From an uncultured Bacteroidales bacterium (GTDB lineage Bacteria > Bacteroidota > Bacteroidia > Bacteroidales > UBA932): a stretch of 30,639 nucleotides of DNA. Positions 24,739-30,639 of this stretch are shown here, in pieces; the first letter of the stretch is position 1, and each line of letters starts with the position of its first letter. Position numbers and translations under genes: made by a program. Below the pieces are notes generated by a model. It was not told the origin of the DNA and did not search any database. It worked only from the letters and a program-made list of their open reading frames with translations. Location: contig CAKUVA010000024.1 of NCBI GenBank assembly GCA_934693135.1, positions 1 through 30,639 on the forward strand, read 5' to 3'.

Positions 24739-25133
24739 GGGGATGTTTTGGTTTTGACAGCATTGATTTCGGGAGGTAAGCACGTCGAGCGTATGGCACG
24801 TTTGCTCGTAAATCTCAGCGGCCGTAAATTCAGTTGCTAATAACAACTATGCACTCGCTGCGTAATCAACTAGGTTGATCACCTTAATCGGGCCGCCAAG
24901 GTCGTGGCTCTGACGAGTATCCCGCAGACTTTAGGCCGGTTATGTTCTGGTTACGGGGTATCATTCAAACCGGATGCACGGAAGGACTCCTTTAAATTCC
25001 GCCAAGACCTAAAGGATAAGTTTTCGCTGGCTAGCTATCCAGCAGGCGAATACCGACAATCAAAGGACAGATAAACGTGTAGAAAGCCTCTTGCTACGAT
25101 GTTTGGACGGCGGTTCGAGTCCGCCCATCTCCA
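24739..25133 (+). ncRNA. ssrA: Transfer-messenger RNA (tmRNA)
   Basis: Rescues stalled ribosomes by trans-translation with SmpB. The 5' end GGGGATGTTTTGGTTTTGAC and the 3' end, with T-arm GGCGGTTCGAGTCCGCC then CATCTCCA, form the tRNA-like domain. GGGGATG pairs with CATCTCC through one G-U, and CCA is encoded. The tag frame at 24818/24821-24865 reads (A)AVNSVANNNYALAA then TAA, ending in the canonical ALAA degron; the exact resume codon (GCG or GCC) is uncertain. The tag is longer than the ~10-residue tags usual in proteobacteria. Length about 395 nt. Confidence 0.97.
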
Positions 25134-25161
25134 CAATATTGATTAAATATCAATAATTTAG

Positions 25162-25204
25162 AGGTTTTACAAACACATTTTGTTCGTCTATGTTTGTAAA
25201 ACCT
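25162..25204 (+). terminator. Hairpin after tmRNA
   Basis: AGGTTTTACAAACA (25162-25175) and TGTTTGTAAAACCT (25191-25204) form a perfect 14-bp stem with a 15-base loop, 29 bp after the tmRNA CCA. It lies between tmRNA and a convergent minus-strand gene, so it may act in both directions. There is no good T-tract on the plus strand, so the terminator role is inferred from position. Confidence 0.55.
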
Positions 25205-25226
25205 TATCAGTTTACAGCAGATTCCG

Positions 25227-25770
25227 CTATACTGTTTTCATCAATTTCAGAAGAAATTTTCCGACAATCGCTATACTGAAAATCAGACCGAGGGCCATAA
25301 GGGATTTCTGCCACCATTTGAGGACATTGACTTCTTTCTCGATGACAGTCTCGATGGTCTGGGCTTGCCGTTCTTCTTTGTATCGATCCTTATATTGAAG
25401 ATAGATGCCAAGCGAATCTACCTTTGAGGTAATAGTCAGAACAGTTGCAGGAACTTTATGCCGTCCAGACGAATTTGAGTCTGTAACGGCTGAAGCCTCA
25501 TAGTCAAGTTCCATAAGAGATATGTGCTGCTGAATCCTTGCAGATTCCTTGAGTGTGCGAATCTCCTCCAACCTCGCTCGACCAGTGGAGTCACACCTAA
25601 TCAGAGCTTGAACGATGGAAGAGTCCGGCTGAACCCGAATTATGGTGTCTCGGACGGTCTCAGTCACGACAACCGTATGCTCGGTGCTTTTTAGTCTCGT
25701 GCGGATAAAGTTTCGGACAACAACCACAAAAGGTCATAAAAGCCACTATCGGTATAATGATTCCTTTCAT
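25227..25770 (-). pseudogene. Frameshifted membrane-anchored lipoprotein (phage-like)
   Basis: The longest frame (25227-25727, 166 residues) contains VVVTETVRDTIIRVQPDSS, a coiled-coil-prone middle (RLEEIRTLKESARIQQ), KDRYKEERQ, and a C-terminal membrane segment in WWQKSLMALGLIFSIAIVGK. It lacks a signal peptide. In another frame, ATG 25770 opens MKGIIIPIVAFMTFCGCC, a good lipoprotein signal, which runs to a stop at about 25666. One base in the A5 run within ACTAAAAAGC (minus strand, about 25693) would join them. Such short lipoproteins with a C-terminal membrane helix occur in Bacteroidota prophages and elements. It is either a pseudogene, an indel, or a slippage-controlled gene; the function is unknown. 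Confidence 0.45.
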
Positions 25771-25890
25771 TGCATTGGGGCTTTGTTATTTTCTTGCCTT
25801 TGCCACTTGTTCCCTCAGCGACACCCTATATAAAAAAGAGACCAACCCTTTTGGGTCAGCCTCGTATTACTCATATATTCCGCCTCTTCC

Positions 25891-25905
25891 GATACATCCC
25901 ATTAT
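25891..25905 (+). repeat. hsdS recombination core A
   Basis: GATACATCCCATTAT, reading Asp-Thr-Ser-His-Tyr in frame. It is an inverted partner of the cores at 26875-26889 and 30322-30336, and in the same orientation as 29244-29257. The 34 bp downstream match core C. Confidence 0.8.
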
Positions 25906-26373
25906 CCGCAGTTGCCGGATGGATGGGAAAATAAGAACTTTGCACAATTATTTGAGGTGCTTGCATCCAAATCATACCAGATACAGCAGAAAGAAATACT
26001 CCAATCTGGGAAATATCCGGTTATAAGCCAAAGTGTATCATACATTGAAAGTTATTCAGACCGAGAAGAAAAATTGTATAATGCAGAAACTCCCGTGATT
26101 ATCTTTGGAGACCACACGCGGAATGTCAAATATGTTAATTTTGATTTCATCGTTGGAGCAGACGGCGTTAAGATATTAAAGCCAACGATTAATAGCAAAT
26201 TTGCATACTATCTAGCGCTATACAATACCAAACAGATAGAAACCCGTGGATATAGTCGGCATTTTCAATATCTAAAGAAGCAGTCATGGCGTATTCCTTC
26301 AGAGAAAGAACAACAGAAAATCGTTGAAATCATCGAACATTATTTCCACGTGTTTGATATGATAATTATGTAG
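25891..26373 (+). pseudogene. hsdS: Silent hsdS target-recognition cassette A
   Basis: Starts at the recombination core GATACATCCCATTAT (25891-25905), encoding DTSHY, then PQLPDGWENKNFAQLFEVLA, the usual entry to a type I HsdS target-recognition domain. It continues through a GDHTRNVKYVNFDFIVGADG core to the conserved exit segment SEKEQQKIVEIIEHYFHVFD, stop at 26373. There is no N-terminal half and no credible start (only TTG at 25912), so it is a silent donor expressed only after recombination with hsdS. It shares about 34 bp after the core with cassette C. It converges on cassette B, 3 bp away. Confidence 0.85.
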
Positions 26374-26376
26374 TTA

Positions 26377-26889
26377 TCATATTTTTAAGATACTGTCGAT
26401 GGTTTGGTATATGTATTCTAATTGCCTTGCAATTAATTTTTGTTCATTAACTGGAGGTACATGTACACAAGTAGTCTTTATGACATCCATAGTTATCGCT
26501 TTGAATGTTGATCCTGTTGAGTTTTCTTCAAAGTAATTTGAAAGCGAAGATAAAGCGTAGTACCAATACTCGATAGGCATATTTGAATCTTTAGGTTTTA
26601 ATGCGCACAGCCCTCGCCCTATACAGACTTTCCTATTAGTAATGTTTAGTACTCCAACAGGAGCCCGAACGCACATTAACAAAGAATAGGCATCAGCTAC
26701 TTTTATTACATTGCTTGTGAATACCCTACTATTGAGTAAGTGACGTTGCCCAAAGTGAAGCTTCCCTTGATGAAATTCAATACCGTCATTATTTTGGTTT
26801 ATATAGTATCCATCCGGAGATTGTCCCATCGTTATATTGAAGATCTCCGAAAGAGGTAAATATGGCCACTTCCCATAATGGGAGGTATC
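26377..26889 (-). pseudogene. hsdS: Silent hsdS target-recognition cassette B
   Basis: Core GATACCTCCCATTAT on the minus strand (26889-26875) encodes DTSHY. It is followed by GKWPYLPLSEIFNITMGQSP and DGYYINQNNDGIEFHQGK, a classic HsdS recognition-domain opening. It ends with VPPVNEQKLIARQLEYIYQT...ILKI. An internal ATG (26829) is open, but the true cassette begins at the core. The N-terminal half is absent, so it is silent here. It forms a convergent pair with cassette A, flanked by inverted cores. Confidence 0.85.
26875..26889 (-). repeat. hsdS recombination core B
   Basis: Minus-strand GATACCTCCCATTATGGGAAG is shared base for base with core D (30322-30336 region), consistent with exchange between them. 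It is inverted relative to cores A and C. Confidence 0.8.
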
Positions 26890-26946
26890 AGATTCTTTCT
26901 GTGAGATGATAAAAACAAGATTGTGGCATCATCGATAAAAAATCTG

Positions 26947-26954
26947 TATCTTTA
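26947..26954 (+). promoter_or_regulatory. Possible promoter for the DUF3800 pair
   Basis: TATCTTTA differs from TAnnTTTG only at the last base and lies 26 bp before the DUF3800 start. A TTG occurs about 22 bp upstream (26920 region). It would give the gene pair its own transcription between hsdS cassettes. Confidence 0.4.
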
Positions 26955-26980
26955 CCGATGCAATAAGAATTGTTTGAGAT

Positions 26981-27694
26981 ATGGAACATTATTCATTTTT
27001 TGTCGATGAGAGTTGCCATCTGGAGCACGACAGGTCGCCTGTGATGTGCGTCGGAGCCGTTTGTGTCCCAAAAGACAAATATCAACAGTACAAAGAAGAT
27101 ATTAAGAGCATTAAGCAAAAATATGGCATACTCCACGAGGTGAAATGGAATACTATCAGCAATACGCACGTTGAGATGTATAAAGAACTGATAGATTATT
27201 TCTTTGCCTCGGAGATGGGGTTCAGATGCGTACTTGTGACATATAAGGATCGCTTGGACAACCAGTCATTCAACAATGGAGAGCACGACAATTTCTACTA
27301 CAAATTGATATATTACCTTTTGTACAACCCCTATGCGTATAACTATACCTCGGATTTTGAGTACAAGGTATTCCTTGATATCAAGGACACAAAAGGCCGT
27401 AAGAAACTTGATAAAATAACTCAGGTTTTTGCCAATCAATTTCACGGGAAGTCTCCATTCACACATTTCCAACATATTCGCTCTCACGAGTCTCAGTTCA
27501 TTCAGCTCACAGACTTGTTTATTGGAGCCATTACGTATAAAGCACGTCATCTGGATTCTGTGGAAGAAGCGAGTCCGGCAAAGGTTGAACTCGTCAGATA
27601 TTTGGAAAATAAATCTGGCTATACCTTAGATGAAGGTACGGTGCCATATGAAAGCAAGTTCAACATTTTTAATCATCAACCGCGAAAGAAATGA
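26981..27694 (+). CDS. DUF3800 domain protein
   Basis: A 237-residue DUF3800 family protein, which has a predicted RNase H-like fold and is often seen near mobile and defence genes. Expected acidic and conserved positions are present: FFVDES with Asp9 and Glu10, HEVKW with Glu53 and Lys55, FLDIKDTKG with Asp133 and Asp136, and QLTDLFIGAI with Asp178. This suggests an intact metal-dependent active site. The enzymatic activity of the family is not established as far as I know. Its stop overlaps the next start (ATGA at 27691-27694), so both proteins are translationally coupled. It sits between two hsdS cassette pairs. Confidence 0.82.
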   Translation: MEHYSFFVDESCHLEHDRSPVMCVGAVCVPKDKYQQYKEDIKSIKQKYGILHEVKWNTISNTHVEMYKELIDYFFASEMGFRCVLVTYKDRLDNQSFNNGEHDNFYYKLIYYLLYNPYAYNYTSDFEYKVFLDIKDTKGRKKLDKITQVFANQFHGKSPFTHFQHIRSHESQFIQLTDLFIGAITYKARHLDSVEEASPAKVELVRYLENKSGYTLDEGTVPYESKFNIFNHQPRKK

Positions 27695-28233
27695 CAGGAG
27701 AAGATTTGTTGAGCACGCTTGAGCCCTATTTCACAGACGGCGTGTCTGTGAATGATATTGACAAAGTAACGGTTCTGCACGATATTTTTGAAAAAGACTT
27801 TTTCACGGATGGGGTTACGATTGACGGTGAAAAACTCAAGGTCAAGCCATATAAGTATCGTGGAAGTAACAAGGACAGGCTTCCTGTTGATTATGAGTCG
27901 TTCTATGAGAAATTTGTTCATACTATCACTCGAAGCGTAAAATCATCAAACTGGAAGACGGCATCATCCATACGTGAGTTCCGACCAGAAAGAGCCAATC
28001 GTGTCCATTGGATAAAGCCTATATTGGAAAATTGGCAGGACAGAAGGATAACACGTTTCAGAAACATCGAAAATGATGGTTCTATCCGGGATTATTTCTG
28101 GTATAGACAGAAACAGTATATAGTTATTGTCGAATACATTTCTCCTGACTATGCATTGATAACAGGCTTTTGTGTAGATGCTGAAAACCAGCCTTATTAT
28201 CAAAGAAAATACATAAATAGGATAAAAGAGTAG
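27691..28233 (+). CDS. Unknown protein with possible BECR-type nuclease end
   Basis: A 180-residue cytoplasmic protein with no signal or membrane segment. The N-terminal ~80 residues (GEDLLSTLEPYFTDGVSVND...) look like a helical adaptor. The C-terminal part contains ERANRVHWIKPILENWQDRR, YRQKQYIVIVEYI and DYALITGFCVDAENQPYYQR. Its order (WIxxIL, ITRFR, YxVIVEY strand, ALITGF strand) resembles the barnase/EndoU/ColE5-RelE-like (PBECR) nuclease domains of phage and toxin proteins. This is pattern recognition only. Conserved His17x/Arg pairs of RelE-type nucleases cannot be proven. It is coupled to the DUF3800 gene and followed by a terminator. Confidence 0.55.
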   Translation: MTGEDLLSTLEPYFTDGVSVNDIDKVTVLHDIFEKDFFTDGVTIDGEKLKVKPYKYRGSNKDRLPVDYESFYEKFVHTITRSVKSSNWKTASSIREFRPERANRVHWIKPILENWQDRRITRFRNIENDGSIRDYFWYRQKQYIVIVEYISPDYALITGFCVDAENQPYYQRKYINRIKE

Positions 28234-28254
28234 GAAATATTCGAAAAAGATTCT

Positions 28255-28328
28255 TATATTTGCATCATCATCGCTCGAAGAACGAAGGACTTGGTTGGCC
28301 GCATTACCGTAAATGCGGTTATTTTTTT
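28255..28328 (+). ncRNA. Candidate ~60-nt RNA
   Basis: A consensus promoter element TATATTTG at 28255-28262 is followed, after 36 bp of non-coding sequence, by an intrinsic terminator (28299-28328). A transcript would start near 28269 and be about 60 nt long, with no start codon-led frame. It could be a regulatory RNA of the preceding gene pair. Alternatively, the element is fortuitous and the hairpin just ends the DUF3800 transcript. No -33 TTTG is visible. Confidence 0.3.
28299..28328 (+). terminator. Rho-independent terminator after DUF3800 pair
   Basis: CCGCATT (28299-28305), 6-base loop, AATGCGG (28312-28318), followed by TTATTTTTTT. This is a textbook intrinsic terminator 65 bp after the stop of the 180-residue gene. 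Confidence 0.8.
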
Positions 28329-28355
28329 GCCTTTAGAGTAACACTCAATACAATG

Positions 28356-28390
28356 AAACCGCTATCGGAAAACGTCCGGCAGCGGTTTTT
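28356..28390 (+). terminator. Second hairpin with T-tract
   Basis: AAACCGCT (28356-28363) and AGCGGTTT (28381-28388) enclose a small CGG/CCG inner stem and end in TTTTT on the plus strand. It lies just beyond the end of the convergent recombinase (stop 28398) and may terminate transcription in both directions. Confidence 0.6.
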
Positions 28391-28397
28391 GCTATTA

Positions 28398-29201
28398 CTA
28401 CCAGTTTACAACTTTATCAATTATCTGTTGTTGTTCGCTAGCAGTCCTGCGGAGGTAGATTCTCGTCGTCTCGATACTTTCGTGCCCCATAAGGTCGGCG
28501 AGGAGAGAAATGTCGTTGAACCGTTCGAGGAAGTTCTTTGCGAACCTGTGGCGAAAAGAATGAGGATAAACCACTTTCTTGTTGATACCGTACTTGTCTG
28601 CGAAATGTTTAAGCTGCATAGCTATGCCACGGGCAGTTATCCTGTTCCCGAACCTGTTGAGGAAGAGATAGCCGGAAGTCTTGTTCTCCTTGTTGATCCA
28701 ATCGGCTGCTTCGTTTCGGAGGCTCTTAGGTATATAAAGGCGGCGAACTTTTCCTCCCTTGCTGTACAAGTCCAGATGCCCGGCCATGACATCTTCACCC
28801 TTTATCTGAAGCAGTTCGCTGACACGCGCACCTGTTGCCGTCATGAACCAGACAACGAAATACCATTCAGTGAATCCATCCTTTTTGAGCCTTGATTTTA
28901 GAAACTTGTAGTCGGCGTCGCTGATTACATTCTCCAGAAAGTTTTTCTGCTGAACTTTGATGAATTTCAGTTTCAGCCTGTCCTTGTGGATGAATTCCAG
29001 ATACTTGTTTATTCCCTGCAACCGCAGGTTCACCGTCTGCGGCTTGAAGTGTTCAACAAGAAATCCCTTGTAGGCAAGAAGATTCTCCTTGTTGAACTCT
29101 CCATAGTTGGTGATGAAATGATTGGCAGTCCAGACATAGGACTCCACAGTGTTGCCCGACAAGTCCGACTTCTCAAGGCTCTGTTTGAATTTGTTTACCA
29201 T
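28398..29201 (-). CDS. Tyrosine recombinase (hsdS invertase)
   Basis: A 267-residue site-specific recombinase with a SAM-like DNA-binding N-terminus and a complete catalytic set: Arg126 (TGARVSEL), Lys151 (GGKVRR), His214 and Arg217 (HSFRHRF), His240 (MGHESI) and Tyr249 (TTRIYL). It is small and without the long arm-binding domain of phage integrases, like the invertases that shuffle hsdS genes in Bacteroidales and Mollicutes/Firmicutes loci. It begins 43 bp from core C and is read away from it. I infer that it inverts segments between the TCCCATTAT cores. A homologous truncated copy is at 1211-1678. Confidence 0.93.
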   Translation of the reverse strand: MVNKFKQSLEKSDLSGNTVESYVWTANHFITNYGEFNKENLLAYKGFLVEHFKPQTVNLRLQGINKYLEFIHKDRLKLKFIKVQQKNFLENVISDADYKFLKSRLKKDGFTEWYFVVWFMTATGARVSELLQIKGEDVMAGHLDLYSKGGKVRRLYIPKSLRNEAADWINKENKTSGYLFLNRFGNRITARGIAMQLKHFADKYGINKKVVYPHSFRHRFAKNFLERFNDISLLADLMGHESIETTRIYLRRTASEQQQIIDKVVNW

Positions 29202-29243
29202 AATAGCTTAATGTTTAATAACTATGGTAATATAATAGTCCTT

Positions 29244-29257
29244 GTACCTCCCATTAT
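29244..29257 (+). repeat. hsdS recombination core C
   Basis: GTACCTCCCATTAT with the following CCGCAGTTGCCGGATGGATG identical to core A downstream sequence. The TCC-CAT-TAT triplets keep the frame Ser-His-Tyr. It is the nearest inverted partner of core D (1.07 kb away). Confidence 0.8.
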
Positions 29258-29809
29258 CCGCAGTTGCCGGATGGATGGGAAAAAGTAAGGTTAGGAGACA
29301 TTTGTCGTCTAATATCAGGTACAAGTTATTCAAAGAATGATATCACACCTAATGGCATTAGGATTCTAAGAGGAGGGAATATTCAATATGGAAAAGTTCT
29401 CCTACTTGATAATGATGTGTATATTTCAACCTCTTTGCGCAACAAGGTGTGTTCTCTTATGAAAGGAGACATTATAATCGTGGCATCAACAGGAAGTTTT
29501 GATCTTATTGGAAAAGCTGGATATATTGAACAAGACATTCCAAATGCTCAAATAGGAGCATTTCTAAGAATCGTACGTCCAATAAATTCATCTATATCAC
29601 AATATTTAAGACTCATATTCGAAAGCACACTCTACAGGTCTCATATTCAAGATTTAGCAAAAGGAACTAATATCAATAATATAAAGGCAAGTTATATCAC
29701 AGATTTCGGTATTCCTCTACCACCAATGGGAGAACGAAAAAAGATTTGTGATATAGTAAAGGTCATCTTTCAACAACTTGATGAAATAGAGTCCAGTATG
29801 GTGAAATAA
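29244..29809 (+). pseudogene. hsdS: Silent hsdS target-recognition cassette C
   Basis: Opens with the core and PQLPDGWEKVRLGDICRLIS, then GTSYSKNDITPNGIRILRGG, a strong HsdS recognition-domain signature, and ends IPLPPMGERKKICDIVKVIF...SSMVK. There is no N-terminal half or start codon of its own, so it is silent in this orientation. The last 40 bp overlap, antisense, the end of cassette D: the two convergent cassettes share the 29770-29809 segment. Inversion between cores C and D would put it in frame behind the expressed hsdS N-terminal half. Confidence 0.87.
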
Positions 29810-30639
29810 TGCGATATGTTCTCCACAATATGCACTTGTTTTTCTATCGGCGGCAAGACAATTGTTTGAGACATAAATTTATCCAAAATAAGATTATGAA
29901 GTCCTGTCGTTTGTGTTTGCATTGTCAGCATTGCCCCATGTAGATATCTACTCATTAGGAAATAGTATAAATACTTGGAATTTATGATGTTGGCCTCCTT
30001 TGGACGCAATGCCATTGTGAAATTACTGAAGGAATACTCATTGCTAGGGCCTTCGTATAAAATAGATCTTCCGACAGGGAATTTATCACTGCCACCAGAC
30101 TTTTCAACGATAAGATCCCCTGTCATAAGGCTCCTTTTGGCAAATGAAGTTACTTCGACATCTATCAATGCAATCTTCGAATAATCCAAGTTAAAGTCTT
30201 TTGTGAAATTTGCATTTCTAATCACTCCTACTTTAACAAAAGGCTCTTTCTTACCGGTCCATAAACCATTAATCGCCGTACAAATATCAGAGATTCTGAC
30301 ACTCTTCCATTCATTCTTCCCATAATGGGAGGTATCGGATGTAAGTTTGCCTGACAAGGCAAGGTCAAGAATCTTGGATTTAGCTTTCTTGATCGTTGCA
30401 TCCAAGCTTGATTTCTCTGCATCGATGATATCAATCTGACTATGCCAAGTCTCTATCATCGCAATAATGCGTTGCTGTTCATTTAGTGGAGGTAATGCAA
30501 TTGGAATCTTATTCAAATTATCTTGTGAGAGTTTGGGCTGTGCCGATCCTGTTATATAATCGTCTAATGCCATTGTATTGATAACAAAAGCCACATAATC
30601 AAGAATCGCTTTGTTTGTGGAATCTAATACGTGAGCATG
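29770..30639 (-). CDS. hsdS: Type I restriction specificity subunit HsdS (partial)
   Basis: The apparently expressed specificity subunit, reading in from beyond the right edge. Visible: the end of the first recognition domain (HAHVLDSTNKAILDYVAFVI, then GSAQPKLSQDNLNKIPIALP), the central helix (NEQQRIIAMIETWHSQIDII...KILDLALSGKLT), core D with SDTSHYGKNEWKSV, and a complete second recognition domain ending LPPIEKQVHIVENISHYFTI...SSSC. HsdS directs the HsdM methylase and HsdR nuclease to a bipartite target; the second half-site is set by this cassette. The frame is open to base 30639, so the start and hsdM/hsdR lie outside. Confidence 0.92.
   Translation of the reverse strand, partial: HAHVLDSTNKAILDYVAFVINTMALDDYITGSAQPKLSQDNLNKIPIALPPLNEQQRIIAMIETWHSQIDIIDAEKSSLDATIKKAKSKILDLALSGKLTSDTSHYGKNEWKSVRISDICTAINGLWTGKKEPFVKVGVIRNANFTKDFNLDYSKIALIDVEVTSFAKRSLMTGDLIVEKSGGSDKFPVGRSILYEGPSNEYSFSNFTMALRPKEANIINSKYLYYFLMSRYLHGAMLTMQTQTTGLHNLILDKFMSQTIVLPPIEKQVHIVENISHYFTILDSISSSC
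30322..30336 (-). repeat. hsdS recombination core D (expressed site)
   Basis: Minus-strand GATACCTCCCATTAT at the junction of the HsdS central helix and second recognition domain. It is inverted relative to cores A and C and direct relative to core B. Recombination here decides which second domain is expressed. Confidence 0.82.

Noticed and set aside
25095..25133. Separate tRNA gene at the T-arm like sequence
   Set aside because: It is the 3' half of the tmRNA tRNA-like domain, paired with the 5' end at 24739; there is no anticodon arm.
25110..25133. tmRNA 3' end as attL of an integrated island
   Set aside because: No second copy of the 3' sequence is found to the right within the window, so no direct-repeat boundary can be shown.
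28260..28895. 211-codon plus-strand frame opposite the recombinase
   Set aside because: It is the antisense of the recombinase catalytic region and spans two terminators.
28398..30639. CRISPR array or phage integrase attachment region
   Set aside because: The repeats are short coding cores at cassette starts, not regularly spaced, and the recombinase lacks phage neighbours.

Overview
The window looks like a chromosome segment from an anaerobic gut-type Bacteroidales bacterium (phylum Bacteroidota). The evidence is the recurrent promoter element TAnnTTTG with little Shine-Dalgarno signal, a type V (FimA/Mfa-like) fimbrial operon, a tmRNA whose tag ends NNNYALAA, Bacteroidota-style gene neighbours (tgt next to an LptF/LptG permease), and an hsdS shufflon of the kind known from Bacteroides and relatives. 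I cannot name the genus from sequence alone.

Layout. (a) 1-3012 is a scarred accessory region: two phased 17-bp palindromes upstream of a promoter, a short dehydrogenase-like remnant, a small secreted protein, the N-terminus of an excisionase-type HTH gene joined to a truncated tyrosine recombinase, an orphan hsdS fragment carrying a recombination core, and an AAA/DUF4143 ATPase missing its first residues. (b) 3443-5130 holds obgE and a PAP2 phosphatase. (c) 5138-10405, minus strand, is a tight operon tgt, lptF/G-like, uraA, dut, murF (queuosine tRNA modification, LPS export, pyrimidine handling and peptidoglycan synthesis). (d) 10515-11792 is nupG, convergent with a zinc-finger gene; both end inside copies of one small dispersed repeat. 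(e) 12738-17970 is a short ssb paralogue followed by a four-gene fimbrial operon (OmpA-like/TPR lipoprotein, fimbrillin-like lipoprotein, putative major fimbrillin, FimB/Mfa2 anchor). (f) 17972-21011, minus strand, is cysD-cysN-cysH, assimilatory sulfate activation followed by a 4Fe-4S APS reductase. (g) 21066-24639, minus strand, is a phosphate ABC transporter in which the binding protein PstS is fused to the permease PstC, followed by pstA and pstB. (h) 24739-25133 is tmRNA (ssrA).

(i) 25227-30639 is the most remarkable part: a phase-variable type I restriction-modification specificity locus. Four hsdS target-recognition cassettes lie as two convergent pairs. Each starts at the same in-frame core (TCCCATTAT, encoding Ser-His-Tyr) in inverted orientation, and a complete tyrosine recombinase lies beside them. 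The rightmost cassette is joined in frame to an hsdS that runs off the right edge. Between the two cassette pairs sits a translationally coupled pair: a DUF3800 protein and an unrecognised 180-residue protein with a C-terminus resembling RelE/barnase-like (BECR) nucleases. A promoter-terminator unit that could encode a ~60-nt RNA follows. This nested pair is the best candidate for an undescribed defence or toxin module. The truncated recombinase plus hsdS fragment in region (a) is a decayed second copy of the same architecture.
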